From: Burkholderiales bacterium
GTDB lineage: Bacteria > Pseudomonadota > Gammaproteobacteria > Burkholderiales > Burkholderiaceae_D
Direction: 5' to 3'
Length of the DNA stretch: 5,620 nt
NCBI GenBank assembly: GCA_028868455.1
Contig: JAGWUK010000233.1
Location: 1-5,620 of the forward strand
Shown here: piece by piece, positions 1 through 5,620 of the stretch
How the letters are laid out: the number at the start of each line of letters is the position of its first letter
How positions within the stretch are numbered: the stretch's first letter is position 1
The notes under the pieces: model-generated
What the model was told of the DNA's origin: nothing
Databases searched by the model: none
The model's input: the letters and a program-made list of their open reading frames with translations, nothing else
Made by a program: the position numbers and the translations under genes

Positions 1-963
1 CGCATGCAACCGGTCGGCCGCTTGTTCCAGAAATTTCCACGCCTGGTACGCGAACTCGCACGCGATCTTGGCAAAGAAGTCGATCTGAATATTTCGGGTG
101 CAGAAACTGAAGTTGACCGTGTCGTTGTAGATAGCCTGTATGACCCGCTGGTACATATGTTGCGTAATGCCCTGGATCATGGCATAGAAACGACTGAGGA
201 ACGCGCAGCCACCAACAAATCACCCCGCTCCACCATCTCTCTAAAGGCCTGGCAAGAAGCAAGTAGCGTGATGATTGAGGTTTCCGACGATGGCAAAGGA
301 ATGGATGCCCAGAGATTGCGTGACAAAGCAATTTCAAAAGGTTTGATCAACGCCCATGATGCGCGCACCGATGATGAAGCATTTCAGCTTGTCTTCCTGC
401 CTGGGTTTTCCACAAAAGAGGTTGCTTCCAGTGTTTCTGGACGCGGCGTCGGCATGGATGTCGTCAAGACAGCCGTCGAACGACATCGTGGTGCCATTCG
501 CATTTCCTCGCAACTGGGAACTGGCACAACCTTTTTGATTCGTCTGCCAATTGAGCTATCGATAGTACCGACTATGCTGGTTCGTACGGATGGCGCATCG
601 CTTGCGCTGCCAATGGCTACTGTACAACGCGTCGTCGAATTGCCAGAAACTTTTGAAAGCGTGGGCGGACAACCTGTTTTGCGAGATCTTGGAAGACCTT
701 TACCGGTACGCTCACTCGGTAAAATTCTCGGCTACGCACCAACGTCAGAAAGAGTTGGTATCGTCATTGCCGCACCAAGCCCTTATATCCTCTCGGTTGA
801 CGCCGTTGATGGAACGGCTGATCTTGTCATCAAACCGTTGACTTGCATCAGCACGCCGGGCATTACAGGAACTGCGCGTTCTGCCGAAGGTGAACTGGTA
901 CTTGTCATCAGCCTTTCCTTCCTTATTGATGGTTGCAAAGTCCGTGAAAGATTGAGCGCCTGA
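1..963 (+). CDS. cheA: CheA-family chemotaxis histidine kinase, C-terminal part (5' end outside window)
   Basis: Autophosphorylating sensor kinase of a chemosensory pathway, expected to work in the cytoplasm with CheW and receptors. The reading frame is open from base 1, and the ATG at base 4 lies inside conserved family sequence (RMQPVGRLFQKFPRLVREL, end of the dimerisation region), so it is not the true start. The HATPase domain is complete in its motifs: N-box HMLRNALDHG (154-183), G1 box DDGKGMD (286-306), FLPGFST (394-414), G2 box GRGVGMD (from about 439) and GTGTTF (517-534). A CheW-like domain covers roughly 555-945 and is rather divergent. The P1 phosphotransfer domain with its histidine would lie upstream. 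The protein ends soon after the CheW-like domain with no receiver domain, unlike typical PilL/ChpA hybrids. No other chemotaxis gene follows. The family call is firm; which pathway it serves (flagellar or accessory) cannot be told. Confidence 0.93.
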   Translation, partial: RMQPVGRLFQKFPRLVRELARDLGKEVDLNISGAETEVDRVVVDSLYDPLVHMLRNALDHGIETTEERAATNKSPRSTISLKAWQEASSVMIEVSDDGKGMDAQRLRDKAISKGLINAHDARTDDEAFQLVFLPGFSTKEVASSVSGRGVGMDVVKTAVERHRGAIRISSQLGTGTTFLIRLPIELSIVPTMLVRTDGASLALPMATVQRVVELPETFESVGGQPVLRDLGRPLPVRSLGKILGYAPTSERVGIVIAAPSPYILSVDAVDGTADLVIKPLTCISTPGITGTARSAEGELVLVISLSFLIDGCKVRERLSA

Positions 964-979
964 TTATTCGCAACCAATC

Positions 980-1020
980 CCGTGCATGGCGCCAAAATAC
1001 GCTATGCACGGCGAACTTTT
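980..1020 (+). terminator. Hairpin after cheA, possible rho-independent terminator
   Basis: Bases 980-991 pair with 1000-1011 in a 12-bp stem (CCGTGCATGGCG with CGCTATGCACGG, one G-U pair) around an 8-base loop. It starts 17 bases after the cheA stop. The only T-run is TTTT at 1017-1020, offset by five bases from the stem, so termination may be weak. The stem itself is strong and clear. The rest of the gap up to 1138 shows no convincing promoter, RNA gene or small ORF. Confidence 0.5.
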
Positions 1021-1138
1021 ACGATCCGCTGACACGCTTACAGCAACAAATCGGTGATCCAGCATAAAGACGGAGCATCCCAACGCATAGACTGGGAATC
1101 TGTCAAAATACGAGCATTAACTCCGCCACCTTTCGCTG

Positions 1139-2629
1139 ATGCTCACAAATTCTCGCGTCCCCGCAGACTTCTCTGCCTTCTTAAGTTCAGGACGATTTTC
1201 GTCGCTGCCAGCTAGTTTTTTTACGCACGTTGCACCTACGCCACTCCCCTCGCCTTATCTCGTCGGTATCAGCGAAAATGCATTGCGTCAGTTCAATCTG
1301 AATAAAACGATTGCGCAAAGTACTGAATTTATCGAAGGTCTCACCGGCAATAAAATTTTGAATGGCTCCCAACCGCTGGCCTCGGTGTATTCCGGACATC
1401 AGTTTGGAGTGTGGGCTGGCCAGCTTGGTGATGGTCGTGCGTTATTGTTGGGCGACGCGATTGATGCGCAACGACAAAAGCAAGAGATTCAACTCAAAGG
1501 AGCAGGGTTAACCCCCTACTCGCGCATGGGCGACGGCCGCGCGGTGTTACGATCGTCAATCCGTGAGTTCCTATGCTCTGAAGCGATGGCAGCACTCGAT
1601 ATTCCCACGTCACGCGCGCTTTGCGTGACCGGATCAGACCAATACGTTTTCCGTGAAATTCCTGAAACGAGCGCTGTGGTCACGCGTTACGCGCCCAGTT
1701 TTATCCGATTTGGCTCGTTCGAGCACTGGTATTACAACAATAAACCAGAAAAACTCAAGCGACTGGCTGACTTCGTATTGGAAGAATATTTCCCTGAGTT
1801 TTCTGGTGAAGCAAAGCCTTATTCGCTGCTACTAAAGCATATCGTAAAGCGCACAGCAGAACTCATGGCGCAATGGCAGGCAGTTGGATTTATGCACGGA
1901 GTGATGAATACCGACAATATGTCTATACTCGGCCTGACAATAGATTACGGACCATTTGGTTTCATGGAGACCTATGACGAAAATCACATTTGCAATCACT
2001 CAGATACTCATGGCCGATACGCGTACAAAATGCAGCCGGGCATTGGTCAATGGAATTGCTATGCGTTAGCACAAGCCATGCTTCCATTAATCGGAAGCGT
2101 GGAAGATACCCAGTTAGCGCTCGCTGAATATGAAACACATTTTCAAAATAAGTGGGAACAACTGGCTCGAAAAAAACTGGGGCTTGTCACGCCGCATGCA
2201 GATGACATGGGACTATTCAATCATTTCCTGCAACTTTTGCAAGAAAATCATGCCGATTTTTCACTAAACTTTCGAAAGCTCAGCACCTTACAAAACACGC
2301 CGTCGTCGATTGATAATTTGTTACGAGATATGTTTATTGACCGACCGGCATTGGATAATTGGATTCAACAATATCGCCAACGCTTACTCCTTGAAAATAG
2401 TGAAGAGATAGATCGCCAAACGTCCATGAAGGCGACAAACCCCAAGTACATTTTAAGAAATTATCTTGCTCAAATTGCGATAGAAAAAGCACAGCAAAAA
2501 GACTTCTCAGAAGTTGCCAAATTGCTTTCTGTGCTAGAAAAGCCATTTGATGAACAACCTGAAAATAACAAATATGCAGAACCAGCACCTGATTGGGCAA
2601 AAAATCTGGAAGTTAGCTGCTCCTCGTGA
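1139..2629 (+). CDS. selO: Protein adenylyltransferase SelO (YdiU family)
   Basis: SelO is a pseudokinase-fold enzyme that transfers AMP from ATP to Ser/Thr/Tyr of target proteins; redox proteins such as glutaredoxin are known targets in E. coli. At 496 aa it is close to the usual bacterial length (about 480). Signatures include YSGHQFG, LKGAGLTPYSRMGDGRAVLR (ATP-binding lysine K120), HGVMNTDNM (D259, N260), the DFG-like DYG (D269), CNHSD and QPGIGQWN. K120, D259 and D269 keep the spacing of the characterised catalytic residues of Pseudomonas SelO. Cysteines at C285 (CNHSD) and C494 (tail LEVSCSS) match the pair reported to form a regulatory disulfide in E. coli; C494 is the third-last residue, where human SelO has selenocysteine. 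An in-frame stop at 1118-1120 leaves ATG 1139 as the first usable start, but no Shine-Dalgarno is visible before it. It leads a cluster with msrB 18 bases downstream. Confidence 0.96.
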   Translation: MLTNSRVPADFSAFLSSGRFSSLPASFFTHVAPTPLPSPYLVGISENALRQFNLNKTIAQSTEFIEGLTGNKILNGSQPLASVYSGHQFGVWAGQLGDGRALLLGDAIDAQRQKQEIQLKGAGLTPYSRMGDGRAVLRSSIREFLCSEAMAALDIPTSRALCVTGSDQYVFREIPETSAVVTRYAPSFIRFGSFEHWYYNNKPEKLKRLADFVLEEYFPEFSGEAKPYSLLLKHIVKRTAELMAQWQAVGFMHGVMNTDNMSILGLTIDYGPFGFMETYDENHICNHSDTHGRYAYKMQPGIGQWNCYALAQAMLPLIGSVEDTQLALAEYETHFQNKWEQLARKKLGLVTPHADDMGLFNHFLQLLQENHADFSLNFRKLSTLQNTPSSIDNLLRDMFIDRPALDNWIQQYRQRLLLENSEEIDRQTSMKATNPKYILRNYLAQIAIEKAQQKDFSEVAKLLSVLEKPFDEQPENNKYAEPAPDWAKNLEVSCSS

Positions 2630-2647
2630 ACATGATGAAAGAGACAA

Positions 2648-3046
2648 ATGAAAAAAATCGTTAAAACGGACGCCGAATGGAAAGCCTCGCTAGATCCAAT
2701 ATCCTACGAAGTCACACGCAAAGCGGCAACTGAACGCGCATTTACCGGGCAATTCTGGGATCATCATCAAGCTGGAATTTATACCTGCGTGTGCTGCGGA
2801 ACGCCATTATTCGCATCAGATACCAAATTCGATTCTGGTTGCGGATGGCCAAGCTATTTCAAGGCTCTCAATCCTGACCATGTTTTGGAAAAAATTGACA
2901 ATTCTCATGGAATGACTCGTACCGAGATTTTGTGTAACATTTGCGACGCCCATCTCGGACATGTTTTCCCAGATGGCCCCCCCCCTACGGGATTGCGTTA
3001 TTGTATAAACTCGGCATCATTAAAATTTGAACCACTTACTAAGTAA
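2648..3046 (+). CDS. msrB: Peptide-methionine (R)-S-oxide reductase MsrB
   Basis: Reduces methionine-R-sulfoxide in proteins back to methionine, with thioredoxin as the usual electron donor; no signal peptide, so cytoplasmic. The single SelR domain fills the 132 aa. Zinc-binding CxxC pairs are C47/C50 and C96/C99. The catalytic cysteine is C119 in [11 protein letters not shown] and the probable resolving cysteine is C65 in SGCGWPSYF, so the two-cysteine catalytic set is complete. The purine-rich GAAAGAGAC just before ATG 2648 can act as ribosome binding site. It lies 18 bases after selO and 8 before yciB, most likely in one transcript. Codons 110-113 contain a run of nine C's (2977-2985); a one-base slip there would remove the catalytic residue. 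As given, the frame is intact. Confidence 0.97.
   Translation: MKKIVKTDAEWKASLDPISYEVTRKAATERAFTGQFWDHHQAGIYTCVCCGTPLFASDTKFDSGCGWPSYFKALNPDHVLEKIDNSHGMTRTEILCNICDAHLGHVFPDGPPPTGLRYCINSASLKFEPLTK
2977..2985 (+). repeat. Homopolymer run of nine C's inside msrB
   Basis: Nine consecutive C's span the codons GGC CCC CCC CCT for Gly-Pro-Pro-Pro (residues 110-113), six residues before catalytic C119. Synonymous proline codons would break the run, so it is not forced by the protein. Such tracts are prone to replication slippage and to sequencing error; which applies here cannot be read from one sequence. Confidence 0.95.
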
Positions 3047-3054
3047 CTATCGGA

Positions 3055-3675
3055 ATGAAATTTTTATTTGACCTCTTCCCTGTCATACTTTTCTTTATCA
3101 CTTTCAAATGGGGAGAAAGTTATTCAGATATTGCGCAATCATATGTCGCGAAATATTTAGCCGGCTTTATCTCCGGTGGCGCGCCGGATGCCAAGATTGC
3201 ACCAATTCTGCTTGCTACTGCAATCACTTTGATTGCGTCCGTTTGTCAAATTTCATACTTATTAATCAGAAGAAAAAAAATCGATCCTATGCTCTGGATT
3301 TCTTTCATCATTATCATGGTGTTTGGCGGTGCGACGATATATTTTCATAGCGATACCTTTATCAAATGGAAACCCACGGTCCTTTACTGGTGCTACGGTG
3401 GTGCCTTCGTTCTGGCGCAATATGGGTTTAAGAAGAATTTAATACGCATGGCCATGGAAGCCCAGATAAAGTTACCAGAACATATCTGGTCAAGGCTTAG
3501 CCTGGCGTGGATTACTTATTTTGTATTGATGGGTTTATTGAATCTGTATGTCGCATTTAATTTTCAGACAAACACCTGGGCAAATTTCAAACTCATTTCA
3601 GTAGTAGCGATCATGCCGGGATTCATCGTCGTACAAAGTTTATTTCTTTCCAAATACATGGATGAAACAGCATGA
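3055..3675 (+). CDS. yciB: Inner-membrane protein YciB (septation protein A / IspZ family)
   Basis: Integral inner-membrane protein of the YciB/IspZ family, linked to cell-envelope synthesis and septation; its molecular activity is not settled. It is 206 aa, longer than E. coli YciB (about 179). Hydrophobic segments lie near residues 4-17, 48-71, 79-96, 108-124, 149-168 and 178-198. The family signature [20 protein letters not shown] covers 90-109, and NLYVAFNF with WANFKL lies at 163-180. The extra length sits mainly between the first two membrane segments, around residues 19-46. ATG 3055 begins 8 bases after the msrB stop; only a weak GGA precedes it, so translation may depend on coupling to msrB. 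The stop overlaps the bolA start as ATGA. The family call is firm, the function less so. Confidence 0.94.
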   Translation: MKFLFDLFPVILFFITFKWGESYSDIAQSYVAKYLAGFISGGAPDAKIAPILLATAITLIASVCQISYLLIRRKKIDPMLWISFIIIMVFGGATIYFHSDTFIKWKPTVLYWCYGGAFVLAQYGFKKNLIRMAMEAQIKLPEHIWSRLSLAWITYFVLMGLLNLYVAFNFQTNTWANFKLISVVAIMPGFIVVQSLFLSKYMDETA

Positions 3676-3950
3676 GTTTAAATAATTGCGACGAAATTTC
3701 GCACCGCCTATTGACCTCATTACACCCTGAGGTTTGCGAATTGCACGACGATTCCGCAGCACATCATGGGCATGCAGGCGCTGCCTCTGGAGGTGGTCAT
3801 TACACGGTCAAAATAGTTTGCAAACAATTTGAAGGATTAAACCGTATTTCCCGCCATCGACTGGTGTATGATGCCGTTGGCGATATGATGCATAAGGAAA
3901 TTCACGCGCTTTCCATCTTTGCATTGACTCCAACAGAGATACAAACCTAA
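3672..3950 (+). CDS. bolA: BolA family protein
   Basis: Small cytoplasmic BolA-fold protein of 92 aa. Family members bind monothiol glutaredoxins and act in iron-sulfur and redox homeostasis; E. coli BolA also affects transcription, morphology and biofilm. Conserved features are [10 protein letters not shown] (residues 40-49), [14 protein letters not shown] (53-66) with the RHR core, and IHALS with the invariant histidine H78, a likely cluster or glutaredoxin-contact ligand. The variable loop is rich in histidine and glycine (HHGHAG at 31-36, GGGH at 40-43), offering further possible metal ligands. ATG 3672 overlaps the yciB stop by four bases (ATGA), which points to translational coupling and explains the lack of a clear ribosome binding site. 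It may be BolA proper or a closely related paralogue; the subfamily was not tested. Confidence 0.94.
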   Translation: MSLNNCDEISHRLLTSLHPEVCELHDDSAAHHGHAGAASGGGHYTVKIVCKQFEGLNRISRHRLVYDAVGDMMHKEIHALSIFALTPTEIQT

Positions 3951-3960
3951 GCAGTTTATT

Positions 3961-3966
3961 TATAAT
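3961..3966 (+). promoter_or_regulatory. Candidate -10 box (TATAAT) for ppiC
   Basis: A perfect TATAAT lies in the 48-base AT-rich gap between bolA and ppiC, 32 bases before the ppiC start. At 17-base spacing the upstream hexamer is GATACA (3938-3943), which matches the -35 consensus at only three of six positions. ppiC could therefore have its own promoter besides read-through from the upstream cluster. The AT-rich setting makes a chance match possible. Confidence 0.45.
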
Positions 3967-3987
3967 CCGTTTTTTATTTTGTTATTT

Positions 3988-3991
3988 AGGA
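3988..3991 (+). promoter_or_regulatory. Shine-Dalgarno site of ppiC
   Basis: AGGA lies seven bases before ATG 3999, and this start leads directly into a well-formed signal peptide. It is the clearest ribosome binding site in the window, which fits independent translation of ppiC. Confidence 0.75.
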
Positions 3992-3998
3992 ACAGACA

Positions 3999-4772
3999 AT
4001 GACTTTTAAACCTGCTCATTTGCTGGTAGTACTTCTTACAATTGCTCTTCCAGCGATGGCTCAGAATCTGGCAGTTGTGAATGGCAAAGCAATTCCGTCT
4101 TCTCGCGTCGACTCCATGGTGAAACAATTGGCAACGCAAGGCCAACAAGACACTCCTCAGCTGCGCGCAATGGTCAAACAAGAATTGATAAATCGCGAAG
4201 TCTTAGTTCAAGAAGCGGAAAAATCTGGTATCGCATCCAATCCAGATGTCAAAAATCAACTTGAAATCGCAAGACAGTCTTTGTTGATTCGCGCATTAAT
4301 GGTGGATTACGTCAAAAAGAATCCAGTTACCGATGCGGAAATTCAAGCAGAGTATGACAAGGCAAAAGCGCAGGCTGGCGATAAGGAATACCATGTTTTC
4401 CATATATTGGTAGACAAAGAGGATGACGCCAAAGCCATTATTTCAAAATTAAAAGCGGGTGCTAAATTCGAAGAACTGGCAAAACAATCCAAGGACAAAG
4501 GATCTGCTGCAAAAGGTGGCGATCTGGACTGGGCTACGCCAGCAACATTCGTCCCAGCCTTTTCTCAAGCGATGGTCGCCTTGCAAAAAGGTCAATTTAC
4601 TGAAACGCCAGTTAAAACTGAATATGGATATCATGTCATCAAACTTGATGACATTCGCGCTGCGAAATTCCCTAGTCTCGAAGAAGTTAAAGCTCAAATC
4701 ATTGACGGGCTGCAACAACAAAAAGTACATACGTATCAACAGGTTCTGGTTAAGAAAGCCAAAATCCAATAA
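3999..4772 (+). CDS. Periplasmic parvulin-type peptidyl-prolyl cis-trans isomerase (PpiC/SurA-like)
   Basis: Likely folding helper for exported proteins that catalyses cis-trans isomerisation of X-Pro bonds. Residues 1-21 form a Sec signal peptide: a lysine, a hydrophobic core LLVVLLTIAL, and cleavage after AMA-Q. There is no lipobox cysteine, so the 257-aa precursor should give a soluble periplasmic protein. A helical SurA-N-like region covers about 22-125. One parvulin domain spans about 131-217, from YHVFHILV (H135) through GGDLDW to YGYHVIKL (H212), so the paired active-site histidines are present. A lysine/glutamine-rich helical tail follows. SurA usually has two parvulin domains, so this resembles the smaller single-domain foldases. 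It lies 48 bases after bolA with its own SD and TATAAT, and a strong terminator begins 43 bases after its stop. Confidence 0.94.
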   Translation: MTFKPAHLLVVLLTIALPAMAQNLAVVNGKAIPSSRVDSMVKQLATQGQQDTPQLRAMVKQELINREVLVQEAEKSGIASNPDVKNQLEIARQSLLIRALMVDYVKKNPVTDAEIQAEYDKAKAQAGDKEYHVFHILVDKEDDAKAIISKLKAGAKFEELAKQSKDKGSAAKGGDLDWATPATFVPAFSQAMVALQKGQFTETPVKTEYGYHVIKLDDIRAAKFPSLEEVKAQIIDGLQQQKVHTYQQVLVKKAKIQ

Positions 4773-4815
4773 TCTGATTTATCAGCTGGCTGCCGATTCT
4801 TCGGTATGCTCATTA

Positions 4816-4848
4816 AAAAAACCGCCTGTAGTAAAAAGGCGGTTTTTT
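4816..4848 (+). terminator. Symmetric rho-independent terminator between ppiC and purL
   Basis: AAAAAACCGCCT (4816-4827) pairs perfectly with AGGCGGTTTTTT (4837-4848): a 12-bp stem with a 9-base loop. Six T's within the stem continue into a T-rich stretch (TTTTTTATTTTATT), typical of intrinsic termination of ppiC. The left arm is a run of seven A's, which reads as a U-tract on the minus strand, so the same hairpin should also stop transcripts arriving from purL. Confidence 0.92.
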
Positions 4849-4910
4849 ATTTTATTCTCCGCACATGAAAACCATTCCATTAGCTAGATATGCGAACTCT
4901 CGTGAATGAG

Positions 4911-4959
4911 AAAAAAATGGGTTTGGAATTTTCCATTCTGCGAAATCCTGAACCCATTT
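4911..4959 (-). terminator. Probable purL terminator
   Basis: Read on the minus strand, AAATGGGTT (4959-4951) pairs with AACCCATTT (4923-4915) in a perfect 9-bp stem that runs straight into T's (seven A's at 4911-4917 on the plus strand). The 27-base loop is large, but GGA/TCC inside it can extend the stem past a small internal loop. It begins 83 bases after the purL stop. The large loop makes it weaker than the hairpin at 4816-4848, which would act as backup. Confidence 0.6.
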
Positions 4960-5042
4960 CAAAGAATTAAACCAATAGCAATTTGCTTAAATCCCTTTTG
5001 TCAAAATAAAGCAAACTGTTAAAGATCTGTACGATATCGAAA

Positions 5043-5620
5043 TTACCCCACCCATTTTCGCGCATTTCTGAACATTCTCATCCATGGCGCATCCTCTCCC
5101 CACCCTTCTGGATGCCAGGAATGCAAAACCGTGCGGTACACACGTTCGGCATGTGGCATCAACACGGTGAAACGACCATCTGTATTAGTGACAGACGTAA
5201 TACCTTGAGGTGAGCCATTCGGATTATACGGATATGCCTCAGTTGCATCTCCAGTATTATTAATAAAACGCATTGCTACCTGAACCTGTTTTATGTCACC
5301 AGTAACAGAAAAATCAGCAAATCCTTCGCCATGAGCGATGGCAATCGGTGTTTGAGTTCCAGCCATACCTTGAAAGAAAATTGAAGCGGAATCAGCCACT
5401 TCCACCATGGAGAAACGTCCTTCAAATTGCTCTGATTTGTTCTTAGTGAATTTTGGCCATGCATCCGCACCTGGTATGATGGATTTCAAGTTACTCATCA
5501 TTTGACATCCGTTACAAATACCTAAGCCAAACGTATCTTCTCTATGGAAGAACTGCGAAAACTGATCCGCCATCATACTGTTGAACAAGATAGTTTTAGC
5601 CCACCCTTCGCCAGCTCCCA
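5043..5620 (-). CDS. purL: Phosphoribosylformylglycinamidine synthase PurL, C-terminal glutaminase part (5' end outside window)
   Basis: Fourth step of purine synthesis: converts FGAR, glutamine and ATP to FGAM. Only the C-terminal class I glutamine amidotransferase domain is present, about 192 codons of a protein usually near 1,300 aa, which makes this the large single-chain form. The frame is open to the window edge and begins with the conserved [13 protein letters not shown], so the TTG at 5588 is internal. The nucleophilic cysteine is in GICNGCQMM (codon 5516-5514). The triad histidine and glutamate are in MPHAERVYR (His codon 5153-5151, Glu codon 5147-5145); many relatives have proline where this has alanine between them. 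[14 protein letters not shown] and the tail [11 protein letters not shown] are family features. It converges on ppiC across 270 bases holding two terminators. Confidence 0.97.
   Translation of the reverse strand, partial: GAGEGWAKTILFNSMMADQFSQFFHREDTFGLGICNGCQMMSNLKSIIPGADAWPKFTKNKSEQFEGRFSMVEVADSASIFFQGMAGTQTPIAIAHGEGFADFSVTGDIKQVQVAMRFINNTGDATEAYPYNPNGSPQGITSVTNTDGRFTVLMPHAERVYRTVLHSWHPEGWGEDAPWMRMFRNARKWVG

Noticed and set aside
4..6. ATG at base 4 as the start of cheA
   Set aside because: It lies inside conserved CheA sequence that continues in frame to base 1; the gene begins outside the window.
1078..1097. Short inverted repeat TCCCA...TGGGA before selO as an operator
   Set aside because: Only five pairs around a 10-base loop, which is expected by chance.
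2334..2600. Minus-strand open frame inside the 3' part of selO
   Set aside because: selO coding is conserved to its last residues here, and the antisense translation resembles no family.
3924..3929. TTGACT as the -35 box for the ppiC promoter
   Set aside because: It is 31 bases from the TATAAT at 3961, far too long a spacer, and it lies in bolA coding sequence.
4449..4887. Open frames on both strands overlapping the ppiC 3' end (4449-4769 minus, 4459-4887 plus)
   Set aside because: They are shadows of ppiC, whose frame carries the conserved parvulin motifs; the shadow translations show no recognisable family.
4977..4987. Palindrome AGCAATTTGCT downstream of purL
   Set aside because: Five-base arms in AT-rich sequence with no second copy or promoter context; likely chance.
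5586..5588. TTG at 5588 (minus strand) as the start of purL
   Set aside because: Conserved PurL sequence continues upstream in frame to the window edge, so this codon is internal.
1..5620. A previously undescribed multi-gene system
   Set aside because: Every substantial coding region belongs to a recognised conserved family, and no defence, mobile, CRISPR or RNA-based element is visible.

Overview
The window looks like ordinary chromosomal DNA from a betaproteobacterium of the order Burkholderiales, most probably Oxalobacteraceae or a close relative. This is inferred from the protein sequences and from the gene order msrB–yciB–bolA–ppiC facing purL, which I recall from that group; no search was run. 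Base composition appears uneven: the cheA fragment at the left is visibly more GC-rich than the yciB–ppiC part.

Layout. Bases 1-963 hold the C-terminal part of a CheA-family chemotaxis histidine kinase (ATPase domain plus CheW-like domain), open at the left edge. A 175-base gap with a hairpin about 17 bases after the cheA stop separates it from a tight same-strand cluster. That cluster is selO (1139-2629, protein AMPylase), msrB (2648-3046, methionine-R-sulfoxide reductase), yciB/ispZ (3055-3675, inner-membrane protein) and bolA (3672-3950). Gaps are 18 and 8 bases, then a 4-base ATGA overlap. ppiC (3999-4772, periplasmic parvulin-type prolyl isomerase) follows after 48 bases, with a TATAAT box and a good Shine-Dalgarno of its own. 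The right edge holds the C-terminal glutaminase part of purL on the minus strand (5043 to the edge), converging on ppiC. The 270-base gap between ppiC and purL carries two hairpin terminators: one symmetric and probably bidirectional, one pointing in the purL direction.

How the genes may work together. selO, msrB and bolA belong to families tied to thiol/redox homeostasis: SelO AMPylates redox proteins including glutaredoxin, MsrB repairs oxidised methionine, and BolA partners monothiol glutaredoxins. YciB and PpiC are cell-envelope functions. CheA and PurL appear unrelated to the cluster.

I found no mobile element, CRISPR array, RNA gene or clearly novel system. The most notable small signals are a run of nine C's inside msrB ahead of its catalytic cysteine, and the preserved pair of regulatory cysteines in SelO.
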